Of a stretch of 64,000 nucleotides of DNA, positions 28,374-37,689 are shown piece after piece. Position numbers and translations under genes: made by a program. Below the pieces are notes generated by a model that was given only the letters and a program-made list of their open reading frames with translations, ran no database searches and was not told the origin of the DNA. This DNA is from SZUA-36 sp963749115 (GTDB taxonomy: Bacteria; Pseudomonadota; Gammaproteobacteria; Xanthomonadales; SZUA-36): NCBI GenBank assembly GCA_963749115.1, contig CAVVLP010000010.1, positions 62,001-126,000 on the forward strand. Reading direction: 5' to 3'. Within the stretch, counting starts at the first letter, position 1; the number at the start of each line of letters is the position of its first letter.

Positions 28374-28627
28374 GACAGGGGGCTCGGACCAATGTAACTA
28401 ACTGATAATAAGTGATTATAGTTCGATAATTAGACTTTGATTGTTCTTAAACTGCCATTCTTCTGGGAAAAATGAAGCGTTTAAGATTTCGGATATCGGC
28501 TTGCGGCAGTATTTGCTAAGAATGGTGCTTACGCCCTCAAAAAGAAGGTTTTAAGCCTGAATATCCGTCAGATTGATCAATCAGCATTATCTACATCAAC
28601 AGGTTGCGCTGGTCCGACCCCACTCCC
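28374..28627. mobile_element. 254-bp non-autonomous element, copy 2
   Basis: Matches 14151-14404 over its whole length with about four substitutions, same orientation, same GGGG(C)TCGGACCA inverted ends. On its right a short CCCACTCCCGCCCACACTCC repetition leads into the tail of a truncated gene, so the element seems to have cut a cassette gene here. Confidence 0.75.
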
Positions 28628-28652
28628 GCCCACACTCCCGCCCACTCCCAGT

Positions 28653-28763
28653 TTTATCGCACAGATCGAACGCACTGGATTCGCTGGCTTCATTGCATTT
28701 GCCCTCGCATTCGTTGGTGGTGCTTTCCTGCTGGCACATGAGTGGAATCGCATATTTTCTTGA
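28653..28763 (+). pseudogene. C-terminal membrane-helix fragment of a truncated cassette gene
   Basis: The open frame reads FIAQIERTGFAGFIAFALAF then VGGAFLLAHEW and stops at 28761-28763: a cytoplasmic stretch plus one hydrophobic helix. It has no start and is entered from the 254-bp element. It ends 50 bases before an attC-like site, as the gene of an upstream integron cassette would. Confidence 0.4.
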
Positions 28764-28813
28764 CGTTCGTTGCCAGCTCGTATGTTATATATTCACACCA
28801 GCCAGGTTTATGT

Positions 28814-28871
28814 CACATAACAAAGAGTTTAAGTTCGTTCCGGGCCTGCGGCCCTCCACCGGACGTTACGA
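28814..28871. other. attC-like recombination site 1 (degenerate)
   Basis: Outer arms CATAAC (28816-28821) and GTTACG (28865-28870) pair with one mismatch. The inside is GC-rich and hairpin-forming (CCGGGCCTGCGGCCCTCCAC), a loop type often seen in integron cassette recombination sites. It lies 15 bases upstream of the lipoprotein hydrolase gene. Confidence 0.4.
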
Positions 28872-28886
28872 TCAAAACGAACAACT

Positions 28887-29696
28887 ATGAAAATCAGAGT
28901 ACTTTCAGTTTATTTGACACTCTTTCTACTATGTGGATGTTCTTTCGATAGCACATTTTTTCCAATGGATGAACGACCTGACGAAAATGTTTATTCAAAT
29001 ATAGAAAATGTAACCTTAAAATCTGTTGATGGGATAAATATTCATCACACCCTGATAAAACCACAATTGGAACCCAAAGCGACGATTTTTGTGTTTCAAG
29101 GAAGTGGTTCAAAAGTATCAAATTGGGCAAAACTGCTTAGGCCGTTGGTGGAAGATGGGTATCAGATTTTTTTAATGGATTATAGGGGGTTCGGGAGTTC
29201 AGAAGGAGAAGCAAGTCACGAAGTAGTTGCAACTGATGCACATAGAGCGTTCTTGTACCTAATAAACCTTAACGAAGTGAAAGATAAAAAACTTCTGGTT
29301 TTAGGACAATCGTATGGAGGTCAACTTGCGATAAATGTGGCATCTAACTATCCAGAATACGTTGATGCACTAATAATAGAGGGAGCGTTTACGTCATTTC
29401 AAGATATTGCTGTCCACTCTACTCCCTGGATCGGAAAACCATTTACATGGATGATATTCTCAAATCCGTACGATTCAACTGAGTTAATTAAAGAAACTTC
29501 AGTGCCAAAATTAATCATTCATAGTCAAGAAGATGATGTAGTGCCCTTTTCGATGGGTAAAGAATTGTATGAGTCTGCTGGCGGTAACAAGGAATTTTGG
29601 GAGATAAGTGGAAAACACACCGATGCACTAATTGACTATCCAAAAATATTTGTGTTGAAAGTTAATGAATTAATGGGATTTAATCATAACCAATAA
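28887..29696 (+). CDS. Lipoprotein alpha/beta hydrolase in a gene-cassette context
   Basis: 269 residues. Lipoprotein signal MKIRVLSVYLTLFLLCGC with lipobox LLCGC. Alpha/beta-hydrolase fold: oxyanion region FVFQGSGS, MDYRGFGSSEG, nucleophile elbow GQSYGG, Asp in HSQEDDVVPF and His in GKHTDA. It resembles serine aminopeptidase/esterase-like (BAAT-related) hydrolases; the substrate is unknown. It is clearly AT-richer than its neighbours and has no obvious ribosome-binding site. The stop codon falls inside the downstream attC site. Those traits are typical of integron cassettes. Probably horizontally acquired. Confidence 0.85.
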   Translation: MKIRVLSVYLTLFLLCGCSFDSTFFPMDERPDENVYSNIENVTLKSVDGINIHHTLIKPQLEPKATIFVFQGSGSKVSNWAKLLRPLVEDGYQIFLMDYRGFGSSEGEASHEVVATDAHRAFLYLINLNEVKDKKLLVLGQSYGGQLAINVASNYPEYVDALIIEGAFTSFQDIAVHSTPWIGKPFTWMIFSNPYDSTELIKETSVPKLIIHSQEDDVVPFSMGKELYESAGGNKEFWEISGKHTDALIDYPKIFVLKVNELMGFNHNQ

Positions 29697-29739
29697 ATCT
29701 AGCTGACTCGTAAATTCGCAGCTGATTTTGGCGTTATGT
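29684..29739. other. attC-like recombination site 2
   Basis: CATAAC at 29685-29690 and GTTATG at 29733-29738 are exact complements. Inside, AAATCTAGCTG pairs with CAGCTGATTT with one unpaired base, as in the imperfect stems of attC sites. The 3' core GTTATGT resembles the integron core GTTRRRY. It overlaps the last codons of the hydrolase gene. Confidence 0.6.
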
Positions 29740-29865
29740 GATATGAAGCATAAGTATTCCGCTAACACTCATGTTCAGTGCACCACAATTTCTTTGTGCA
29801 AGCAAAGAAAAGAGACTCGCGCATAAAGCGCGAAACCGCTATCAGCCGAAAGGCATAATTCAACC

Positions 29866-29881
29866 CGCCCCGAAAGGGGCG
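29866..29881 (-). terminator. Hairpin after rpoD
   Basis: CGCCCC-GAAA-GGGGCG, six perfect GC pairs, starting 6 bases beyond the rpoD stop. There is no long U-run on the minus strand, so it may stabilise the 3' end more than terminate. Confidence 0.5.
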
Positions 29882-29887
29882 AAAGAC

Positions 29888-31750
29888 TTACTCCAAATCA
29901 AGGAAGCTTCGAAGCTGCTCCGACCGCGTCGGATGCCTGAGCTTCCGAAGCGCCTTGGCCTCAATCTGACGTATCCTCTCACGGGTAACATCAAACTGCT
30001 TACCAACCTCTTCCAGCGTGTGATCGGTATTCATATCGATACCAAACCGCATACGCAGTACCTTGGCTTCACGTGGCGTAAGCCCGGCAAGCACACCCTG
30101 CACGGTACCGGTCAAACCGGTACCGGTAGCAGACTCAACCGGTGATGCGATATTGGCATCCTCGATAAAATCACCCAGGTGTGAATCTTCATCATCACCG
30201 ATGGGCGTTTCCATGGAAATCGGCTCCTTGGCAATCTTCAGCACCTTGCGTACCTTGTCCTCGGGCATTTCCATGCGAATGGAGAGTTCTTCCGGTGTCG
30301 GCTCACGGCCAATTTCCTGCAGCATCTGCCGGGAAATACGATTGAGCTTATTGATGGTTTCAATCATGTGCACCGGAATACGAATCGTGCGGGCCTGGTC
30401 CGCAATTGAGCGCGTAATGGCCTGGCGAATCCACCAGGTTGCATAGGTAGAAAATTTGTAACCACGACGGTATTCAAATTTATCCACGGCTTTCATCAAA
30501 CCGATATTGCCTTCCTGGATCAGGTCGAGGAACTGCAGGCCGCGATTGGTATATTTTTTGGCAATCGAGATAACCAGCCTGAGGTTGGCCTCGACCATTT
30601 CTTTCTTGGCACGACGCGCCTTGGCCTCGCCAATGGACATGGCACGATTGATATCCTTGAGTTGGGCGATTGAGATACGATTAGCCGCTTCCCGGCGTGC
30701 GAGCCTGATCTGCACTTCTTTAATATCACTGGTGTATTCGCTGAGTGCCGGAACCCATTTTTGCTTACCCTTCAGAACCGAACCGACCCACTTGGGATTC
30801 GCCTCGTTGCCAAGGAAGCTCTTTATGAACGCAAGCTTGGGCATTTTGGCCTGACGCACAACCATCTGCAGGATGGCCCTTTCGTGTTCACGGGAACGTG
30901 ACACGGCATAACGTAAGCGGTCAACGAGATGATCAACCATTTTGGCCGGCAATTTAAGGTGCGAGAACATATCGGCCATTGCATCCAGCTTTGCAATTAC
31001 CTTGGCGTTATGCGGACCATGTTTTTCACTCAGCTTAATAAAATCGGCATGCAGTTTTCCAAGCTTTTCGAAGAATTCCGTGACTTCTTCCGGATCCGGT
31101 CCGGTTGGGCCCGTATCCTCTTCCTCTTCCTCTTCCTCTTCTTTCTTCACGCTACCTTTACCGGAAAGAGCCGCGTCCCTTTTAATCACATCGGCAGGCT
31201 TCTTGGCAACGGGTATGGGTAGTTCCACTGCATTCGGGTCAACAAAATCGATCATGACCTCTGCCAGACGTTGCCTGCCTTCCTTAAACAGGATATATCC
31301 GTTCAGAAGAGTTGCATGGGTATTCGGAAAACGGGCAAGTGCTTTGTGCACCTGTTTCAATCCATCCTCAATACGCTTGGCAATGACAATTTCACCCTCG
31401 CGGGTTAATAGCTCAACGGTGCCCATTTCGCGCATGTACATACGCACAGGGTCAGTGGTGCGTCCAATTTCAGTCTCAACGGCCGCCAGGGCCGCAGCGG
31501 CCTCTTCGACTGCTGAATCATCATCAGATGATGAAGCTGCATCGTCATTCAGGATCAGGGTATCGGCATCAGGTGCTCTTTCGTACACCGTGATTCCCAT
31601 ATCATTGATCATATTAATGATATCTTCGATCTGTTCGGGATCAACGATATCATCAGGCAGGTGATCGTTAACCTGGGAATATGTCAGAAAGCCCTGCTCT
31701 TTACCCTTGGTGATCAGATCTTTTAATTGCGACTGCTGATTTTGGTTCAT
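29888..31750 (-). CDS. rpoD: RNA polymerase sigma factor RpoD (sigma-70)
   Basis: 620 residues, normal length. Region 1.1 is at the N-terminus and region 1.2 in TDPVRMYMREMGTVELLTREGE. The non-conserved insert has a Glu run (KKEEEEEEEEDTGPTGPDPEE). Regions 2-3 include NLRLVISIAKKYTNRGLQFL and FSTYATWWIRQAITRSIADQ. Region 4 helix-turn-helix is TLEEVGKQFDVTRERIRQIE and the C-terminus is LRSFLDLE. It directs transcription of housekeeping genes. Last gene of the rpsU-yqeY-dnaG-rpoD cluster, 84 bases after dnaG. Confidence 0.99.
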   Translation of the reverse strand: MNQNQQSQLKDLITKGKEQGFLTYSQVNDHLPDDIVDPEQIEDIINMINDMGITVYERAPDADTLILNDDAASSSDDDSAVEEAAAALAAVETEIGRTTDPVRMYMREMGTVELLTREGEIVIAKRIEDGLKQVHKALARFPNTHATLLNGYILFKEGRQRLAEVMIDFVDPNAVELPIPVAKKPADVIKRDAALSGKGSVKKEEEEEEEEDTGPTGPDPEEVTEFFEKLGKLHADFIKLSEKHGPHNAKVIAKLDAMADMFSHLKLPAKMVDHLVDRLRYAVSRSREHERAILQMVVRQAKMPKLAFIKSFLGNEANPKWVGSVLKGKQKWVPALSEYTSDIKEVQIRLARREAANRISIAQLKDINRAMSIGEAKARRAKKEMVEANLRLVISIAKKYTNRGLQFLDLIQEGNIGLMKAVDKFEYRRGYKFSTYATWWIRQAITRSIADQARTIRIPVHMIETINKLNRISRQMLQEIGREPTPEELSIRMEMPEDKVRKVLKIAKEPISMETPIGDDEDSHLGDFIEDANIASPVESATGTGLTGTVQGVLAGLTPREAKVLRMRFGIDMNTDHTLEEVGKQFDVTRERIRQIEAKALRKLRHPTRSEQLRSFLDLE

Positions 31751-31834
31751 AAATAAATGCTTCGCGATACGGTAATTAACTATAGTTCATGAATTAGATT
31801 CTGACGACCCGGGTTGCCAGAGAGTTCCACTCAC

Positions 31835-33568
31835 TCAATCCTTTTGACCTTCAAGCTGCTTTTTCAGCGCTTGCTGGTGTTGCTGTAACTTTCTGTATTC
31901 GTCCGGCTGCGACATAATATTGGTAATCCGGGACAGCAAAACTTCTACCCAGCTCAACCTGATGCGATTAGCCGCATCAATAAACTCCTGAAGCTGTTTT
32001 TCTTCCTCTCCCGGCAGGTGCCAGACAGCCAGTTTCTCCAAATGTGGCAGGGCCGGATGCCCATGCCAAAGCTCAATTAACTGCGCCGTTGTGATATTAG
32101 GGCGTTGAGCGCAGAAATCAACAAGTTCTCTGAAGATTTCTATACCGGGTATATCCGTGTTGAGGGGACCGGTGAATTCATCAGTGCTCTCAAGCTGTTC
32201 GACCAAGGCCGGATTTTGCACCAGGTGCGCCATTGCGACACGCAATGGGGTGCGTGTTTGTATGGGTTTGCCACGCTCGTCATTCGCTCTGGAGGGTGCT
32301 GCCGGAATCTGCGCGTACCTGTTTAACTTGTGAAAAGACCTGGATTCCAACTGGTCAATCATCATATCCCGAAACCCTCCGCCTGGAAGAGCTTCTATAT
32401 AAGGTTGAGCCTGTTCAACAAACTTTGCCCGTCCGTCCAGACTGCCCAGATCTATCTCGGAAGTAAAATGATCGAAGAAAAACTCCGATAAAGTACTGGC
32501 AGCCTCGATTTGCTGTGCAAATACGGTTTCGCCATGTTTACGCACCATGCTGTCAGGATCCTCACCATCCGGCAGAAACAGAAATTTTGCCTGCAGGCCT
32601 TCCCGCAGCTTGGGCAAGGTTGCTTCCAGTGCCCGCCAGGCAGCCTTGCGCCCCGCTTCGTCGCCATCAAAACAAAAGACGATGGTATCGGCGGCACGAA
32701 ACAGCAATTCGACCTGTAAATCGGTTGTTGCGGTACCGGATGTCGCCACCACATTCTTGAATCCGAATTGTGCCAGTGCAACAACGTCCATATAGCCCTC
32801 CACCACGATGATGTGGTCCAGGCGATTGGAACGCTGACGCGCGAGGTAAAGACCGTAGAGCTCCCTGCTTTTGTGATACAAGGTCGTTTCCGGTGAGTTC
32901 AGGTACTTCGGGCCAGCATCGGACAGGTCCCGTCCACCAAATGCAATCACACGTCCCCGGCGGTCATGGATGGGGAACATGATTCGATTTCGAAATTTGT
33001 CATACTGACCGCGGTTGCCCTCACTGAGCATACCGGCCTGTTTCAACAGATCCAGTTTTTTATTGTCAGTGCCCAAACGGCTGATCAATTCGTGCCAACC
33101 TGCCGGCGCGTAACCAATATCAAAATCGCGACAGATTTCGCCCGACAGACCACGGCCCTTGAGATACTCAACCGCCTCGGGATGCTTGCGTAATTCCTCA
33201 ACATAGAATTTTGAGCAATCCTGCAATATGTCATAGAGGCCGATGTCAGGTCGTTGCTGCTGTCTACCGCTCGAAGGCACCTCCAGACCTGAAGCACGGG
33301 CCAGTTCCTCAACCGCATCGCGAAACTCAAGCCCTTCATACTGCATCAGGAAGCCAATCACTGAACCGTGGGCACCGCAACCGAAACAATGGTAGAACTG
33401 CTTTTTAGGGCTGACTGTAAAAGACGGGGTTTTCTCATCGTGGAAAGGGCAGCATGCCTGGAATTCGCTGCCAGCACGCTTCAACGGAACGCGACGCTCT
33501 ATAAGTTCCACGATGTCGCTTCGCGCCAGTAGCTCTTCAATAAAAGAATCGGGTATAGGACCACTCAT
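31835..33568 (-). CDS. dnaG: DNA primase DnaG
   Basis: 577 residues. The N-terminal CHC2 zinc ribbon is CCPFHDEKTPSF through FYHCFGCGAHG. A TOPRIM core has VVEGYMDVVALAQFG with the acidic FCFDGDEAGRKA. A helicase-binding C-terminus ends near KKQLEGQKD. It makes RNA primers at the replication fork. The start 33568 (MSGPIPDSF) is chosen because GAGGGA precedes it; an upstream in-frame start at 33592 would add an unconserved extension. It sits between yqeY and rpoD in the macromolecular-synthesis operon. Confidence 0.98.
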   Translation of the reverse strand: MSGPIPDSFIEELLARSDIVELIERRVPLKRAGSEFQACCPFHDEKTPSFTVSPKKQFYHCFGCGAHGSVIGFLMQYEGLEFRDAVEELARASGLEVPSSGRQQQRPDIGLYDILQDCSKFYVEELRKHPEAVEYLKGRGLSGEICRDFDIGYAPAGWHELISRLGTDNKKLDLLKQAGMLSEGNRGQYDKFRNRIMFPIHDRRGRVIAFGGRDLSDAGPKYLNSPETTLYHKSRELYGLYLARQRSNRLDHIIVVEGYMDVVALAQFGFKNVVATSGTATTDLQVELLFRAADTIVFCFDGDEAGRKAAWRALEATLPKLREGLQAKFLFLPDGEDPDSMVRKHGETVFAQQIEAASTLSEFFFDHFTSEIDLGSLDGRAKFVEQAQPYIEALPGGGFRDMMIDQLESRSFHKLNRYAQIPAAPSRANDERGKPIQTRTPLRVAMAHLVQNPALVEQLESTDEFTGPLNTDIPGIEIFRELVDFCAQRPNITTAQLIELWHGHPALPHLEKLAVWHLPGEEEKQLQEFIDAANRIRLSWVEVLLSRITNIMSQPDEYRKLQQHQQALKKQLEGQKD

Positions 33569-33658
33569 GAGATTTCCCTCATGAACTTCCACTCTGCGGG
33601 TAAGTTGCCCTTGTGGGTATTTGAAACGGGGTAATCAGGCCGGTGGCCGCTGGCATGC

Positions 33659-34120
33659 TCAGGCGCCGAGTTGTTCTTTTACGGCGCTGCTGACAGCTTT
33701 CATATCGGCACGACCCTGCACCTGCTCCCGGAGCTTGTTCATAACTGCACCCATATCGCGGATACTACTGGCACCGGTATCAGCGACAGCCTGTTTGATC
33801 AACGCAGCCAGTTCGTCCGCGCTCAACGCTTCCGGCAGGTATACAGAGATCAACTCCAGCTCGAAATTTTCCTGTGCCGCCAGGTCATCCCTGCCCGCAG
33901 CCTGATACTGCTCCAGGGAATCTCTGCGTTGTTTGACCATTTTGTCCAGCACAGCCAGCACGGCCTGGTCATCCATCTCGATACGTTTATCCACTTCGAC
34001 CTGCTTGATCGCCGCCGTGATCAATCGCAATGCGGTCAGGCGCTTTTGATCGCGCGCGCGCATCGCTGATTTCACGTCTTCCTGGATTTGACCTTTTAAT
34101 GTGCTTGAGGACATCGTCAT
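33659..34120 (-). CDS. GatB/YqeY domain protein
   Basis: About 153 residues matching stand-alone YqeY proteins, which resemble the C-terminal tRNA-recognition domain of GatB. Signature stretches are RLITAAIKQVEVDKR, QRRDSLEQYQAAGRDDLAAQ and MGAVMNKLREQVQGRADMK. It may help tRNA amidotransferase or aminoacylation quality control, but the function is poorly defined. The start is ATG 34120; an in-frame frame extension upstream is not conserved. It lies between rpsU and dnaG, the standard position in many gammaproteobacteria. Confidence 0.93.
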   Translation of the reverse strand: MTMSSSTLKGQIQEDVKSAMRARDQKRLTALRLITAAIKQVEVDKRIEMDDQAVLAVLDKMVKQRRDSLEQYQAAGRDDLAAQENFELELISVYLPEALSADELAALIKQAVADTGASSIRDMGAVMNKLREQVQGRADMKAVSSAVKEQLGA

Positions 34121-34232
34121 TGTGACAACTTCTGCAGGGAAAGAGATATTCCGGTTACTGGTTCCAGACGATTGATTGCCTGGATAATTCACCCGAAACA
34201 TGCGCTCCGGGGCCGAACAAAATCAATAAAAA

Positions 34233-34448
34233 TCAATACATTCTGGTACGACGGACATTGTCCCGAGCCAGGCGACGCAGATCACGTTTTACTGCTGCTG
34301 CAGACTTACGCTTACGTTCCTGTGTTGGTTTTTCATAGAACTCACGGCGACGTGTTTCGGCCAGTACACCTGCTTTCTCACACGAACGCTTAAATCGACG
34401 TAGTGCATATTCAAAAGGCTCGTTTTCGCGAACTTTTACGCTTGGCAT
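34233..34448 (-). CDS. rpsU: 30S ribosomal protein S21
   Basis: 71 residues. MPSVKVRENEPFEYALRRFK, then RSCEKAGVLAETRRREFYEK and a basic C-terminus (KRDLRRLARDNVRRTRMY), a full match to S21. It binds the 30S platform near the anti-Shine-Dalgarno helix. First gene of the macromolecular-synthesis cluster, 112 bases before yqeY. Confidence 0.99.
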   Translation of the reverse strand: MPSVKVRENEPFEYALRRFKRSCEKAGVLAETRRREFYEKPTQERKRKSAAAVKRDLRRLARDNVRRTRMY

Positions 34449-34532
34449 TGTTACTCCGGTTTCTTAAGTTATGCCCACATTGGGCGTAGCCCGCTATTTT
34501 AACCTTTAAATATTAGTTCTTGCAAAGAAAAA

Positions 34533-36096
34533 TCATACGAAACCCGCAAAAGCTACCGCGCCACCCCTGCGCGGGTCACCGGCGGCACGGAATTTTCCAC
34601 TGGCAAGACGCGCAACCGCATGCACCCCGCCAAAAAACAGGTTGGTGTCGGGCCATTGTTCGATGCCCGGCCATTCAGCCTCCAATGCCTGCAGTGCGGC
34701 ACTGGAAAAACCGGGCTCCACATTCAGGTGATTGTGTTCAAGATGCAAGCGCGGGGCATTCACTGCCTGCTCCAGGCTCATATCAAACTCCAGCACATTG
34801 GTCAGTACCTGGAGTATCGCACTACGAATCCGGTTGGAACCGCCGGAACCCAGCGCGATCTGCCCGCCATCAGCCAGACGGGCGATCGCCGGTGTCATCA
34901 TCGAAGCCAGCCGGATTCCCGGCGGCATGCGGTGAAAACCACTTGGGTTAAGGTCTTCTTCACCCAGCATGTTATTCAACATGATGCCGCTGCCCGGCAG
35001 CACATAGGACGAACCCTCGCCATTGGACAGGGTCAGGCTGGCGAGGTTGCCGTGGGTATCAGCCACGCTGATTTGTGTTGTGCCCCGTGATGCGAGACCG
35101 CCTGTCTGCAATATCCTGCGTCCAGTTCGAAAGATTTTCCCGTGACAGTATCGTTGCGGCGGTTTTATCGTCCAGGCCGCTTTCCAGCCCATGGCGCTTG
35201 CGTACCAGGCTTGCTGCCTGCATTACCCTGGCCAGCTCAAGTGCGTGTTGCGGGCTACCCCATTCGTGTTGCATCTGGCGGGCTTTATTCAGCAAGGACA
35301 ATGCAAACACTGTCAGGCAACCCCCTGGCGATGGTGGACTGTTAACACTGATGCTGGCACCGTGAGTTTCAACCGTGACCGGTTTACGCAAAATAACTTC
35401 GTAAGCCTTGAGGTCGGCTGCACTGATCAATCCCCCCTTCTGCTCACAATCCCTCACCAGTTGCCTGGCAGGTTCACCCTCGTAAAACCACCGTGGGCCA
35501 TGACCGGCCAGTGCTTCAAACGTATCTGCCAGGTCAGGGTTATAGATAAACTCACCGATTTCGGCCAGGCGACCGGGCGCAAACATCGGGGTGGCAAATG
35601 CCGTTGCCCCGGGAGAAGCATCGATGATGGCTTTCAGAACCTCGTTGATATACCGCTGCAGCTTGTTGATACGCAAACCTTCACGCGCGAGGTAAACTGC
35701 CGGTTCAATAATTTTCTTCAGCGGTAAACGGCAATGGGCCTGATGGACGGCAAAAAGACCCGCCACGACACCCGGTACCGCGATCGAACCCATACCGATA
35801 TGAAATTCCTGGGTCGTTGGACCAAAATCCGCCCGGATAGGATAAAAATCCAGCTCACCCGATGTTGCGGAAGGTGTCTGGGTGAAAAAATCAAATACCT
35901 GCGACTGACCTTCCGCCGTTTGCGCCAGCAGGAACCCGCCGCCGCCGAGACTGGCCAGCATCGGTTCGCAAACACAGGCAGCACACATCGCACCCAGCGC
36001 GGCGTCAAATGCGTTGCCGCCTTCTTCAAGCAAAATCCTGGCTGCCTTCGAGGTTTCCTTGTGCCCCGATGCTGCAACCCCAAGGGGTTTTGTCAA
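34533..36096 (-). CDS. Gamma-glutamyltransferase family protein, one frameshift
   Basis: An Ntn-hydrolase of the gamma-glutamyltranspeptidase family. N-terminal MTKPLGVAASGHKETSKAAR and EEGGNAFDAALGAMCA are present. The small subunit should begin at the Thr in GTTQISVADTHGN and continues GSSYVLPGSGIMLNNM with a late GGVHAVARL. It acts in glutathione or gamma-glutamyl turnover, or related acyl transfers. There is no signal peptide, unlike periplasmic Ggt, and the total of about 520 residues is slightly short. A net +1 base near 35100-35107 breaks the frame six to ten residues before the catalytic Thr. It lies upstream of rpsU on the same strand. Confidence 0.8.
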
Positions 36097-36264
36097 AGCC
36101 CGGCTCCGATTGATTAACCAGCCACTATGTTAACCCAGCGCAAACCGGTATTAATGAAAATATTGAACCAAATTCCACATAAACCACTCAGCCTGCCCTG
36201 CGCATACAGCAGTTTGTGCGAACTTGATTTACAATCCCTTCACCCGATTCTCTTGTGAAGCTCA

Positions 36265-37293
36265 ATGATCGTACTTGGCATCGAAACATCCTGTGACGAA
36301 ACCGGCGTTGCGCTGTATGACAGCGAGACCGGTCTGCGGGCGCACGCCTTGTTCAGCCAGGTTGAAATACATGCTGAATACGGCGGGGTCGTGCCGGAAA
36401 TTGCCTCACGTGATCATGTTCGTAAACTGTTGCCGCTGATCAATCAATGTCTCGAAAAGGCCGGTCTGACACGCGCTGATATCGACGCGGTTGCCTATAC
36501 GGCGGGACCGGGTCTGATTGGTGCCTTGCTGGTCGGTACCGCTACCGGTCACAGCATTGCCATGGCCCTCGGTGTGCCGGCACTCGCGGTCAATCACATG
36601 GAAGGCCATCTGCTGGCGCCGATGCTGGAGACGGATCATCCGGCCGTGCCATTTGTGGCCTTGCTGGTTTCCGGTGGTCATTCCATGCTGGTGGAAGTGC
36701 GCGCCATCGGCGAATACAAAATTCTTGGTGAAACACTCGATGACTCGGCGGGCGAGGCTTTTGATAAAACGGCCAAGTTGCTTGGCCTGGGTTACCCGGG
36801 TGGCCCGGCACTTGCCAAACTGGCCGAGCAGGGTGACGCAGAGCGGTTTTCATTTCCCCGCCCGATGACCGACCGTCCAGGGCTGGATTTCAGTTTTAGC
36901 GGTTTGAAGACCCACACCCGCAATTTGTGGCTCAATGGCGAGCAGGATGAGCTTACCCGGGCGGACATTGCAGCGGGTTTTCAACAGGCAGTCGTTGATA
37001 CCCTGTTGATTAAGTGCCGCCGTGCCATGCAACATACACGTGCTCAACAACTGGTGATTGCCGGTGGTGTGGGTGCGAACCTGTCGTTGCGGCAGACATT
37101 ACAACAGGCAGGCAAGAAATACGGCTGGAAGGTTTCCTATCCGCGTCTCGAGTTCTGCACCGATAATGGTGCCATGATCGCCTTCGCGGGATGCCAGCGA
37201 TTGAAAGCCGGTCAGCACACCGGGCCTGTTCTGCAGGCCTTCGCACGTTGGCCACTGGATCAGTTACCGCCGCTGGCAGTCTGTCGGACTTAA
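36265..37293 (+). CDS. tsaD: tRNA N6-threonylcarbamoyladenosine synthase subunit TsaD
   Basis: 342 residues. ILGIETSCDETGVALYD N-terminus, metal-binding HMEGHLLAPM, VSGGHSMLVEV, DDSAGEAFDKTAKLLGLGYP and the late VIAGGVGANLSLRQ with FCTDNGAMIAFAG. It transfers the threonylcarbamoyl group made by TsaC (here 56833-57399) onto A37 of ANN-decoding tRNAs. It is divergent from the rpsU side, as is common. First gene of a tsaD-folB-folK run; a TACAAT box lies near 36230 in its promoter region. Confidence 0.98.
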   Translation: MIVLGIETSCDETGVALYDSETGLRAHALFSQVEIHAEYGGVVPEIASRDHVRKLLPLINQCLEKAGLTRADIDAVAYTAGPGLIGALLVGTATGHSIAMALGVPALAVNHMEGHLLAPMLETDHPAVPFVALLVSGGHSMLVEVRAIGEYKILGETLDDSAGEAFDKTAKLLGLGYPGGPALAKLAEQGDAERFSFPRPMTDRPGLDFSFSGLKTHTRNLWLNGEQDELTRADIAAGFQQAVVDTLLIKCRRAMQHTRAQQLVIAGGVGANLSLRQTLQQAGKKYGWKVSYPRLEFCTDNGAMIAFAGCQRLKAGQHTGPVLQAFARWPLDQLPPLAVCRT

Positions 37294-37329
37294 CACGAAC
37301 TTCTGAATCAAAATGGAGAGAACACCTGC

Positions 37330-37689
37330 ATGACCACGGACCGTGTATTTATCGAAGATTTACGTATCCAGACCGTGATAGGCATATTCGACTGGGAGCG
37401 TGAAATAACCCAGACGATAAGCATCGACCTGCAAATGGCGTTCGATATCAGTCGCGCAGCGAAAAGTGACGCCATAGAGGACACACTGGATTACAAGGCG
37501 GTTTCAAAACGTCTCATCCAGTTTGTCGAAAACAGTGAGTTTCAACTCGTTGAAGCACTGGCAGATCATTGTGCGCGTATCGTGCTGGATGAGTTCCCGG
37601 TGAGCTGGTTGCGACTCAAACTGAGCAAGCCGGGTGCAGTACGCGGCTCGAGCGCCGTGGGTGTCATTATCGAACGCGGGAAGACCTAG
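37330..37689 (+). CDS. folB: Dihydroneopterin aldolase
   Basis: 119 residues. DRVFIEDLRIQTVIGIFDWE is the family start. The active site includes EDTLDYKAVSKRLIQFVE and NSEFQLVEALADHCARIVL. The C-terminus is VRLKLSKPGAV-like (WLRLKLSKPGAVRGSSAVGV). It converts dihydroneopterin to hydroxymethyl-dihydropterin in folate synthesis. It lies 36 bases after tsaD. Its TAG stop is part of the CTAG duplicated on insertion of the 159-bp element that separates it from folK. Confidence 0.96.
   Translation: MTTDRVFIEDLRIQTVIGIFDWEREITQTISIDLQMAFDISRAAKSDAIEDTLDYKAVSKRLIQFVENSEFQLVEALADHCARIVLDEFPVSWLRLKLSKPGAVRGSSAVGVIIERGKT

Noticed and set aside
30942..31664. Plus-strand open frame with a serine run
   Set aside because: Antisense to the Glu-rich region of rpoD, which explains the serine run.
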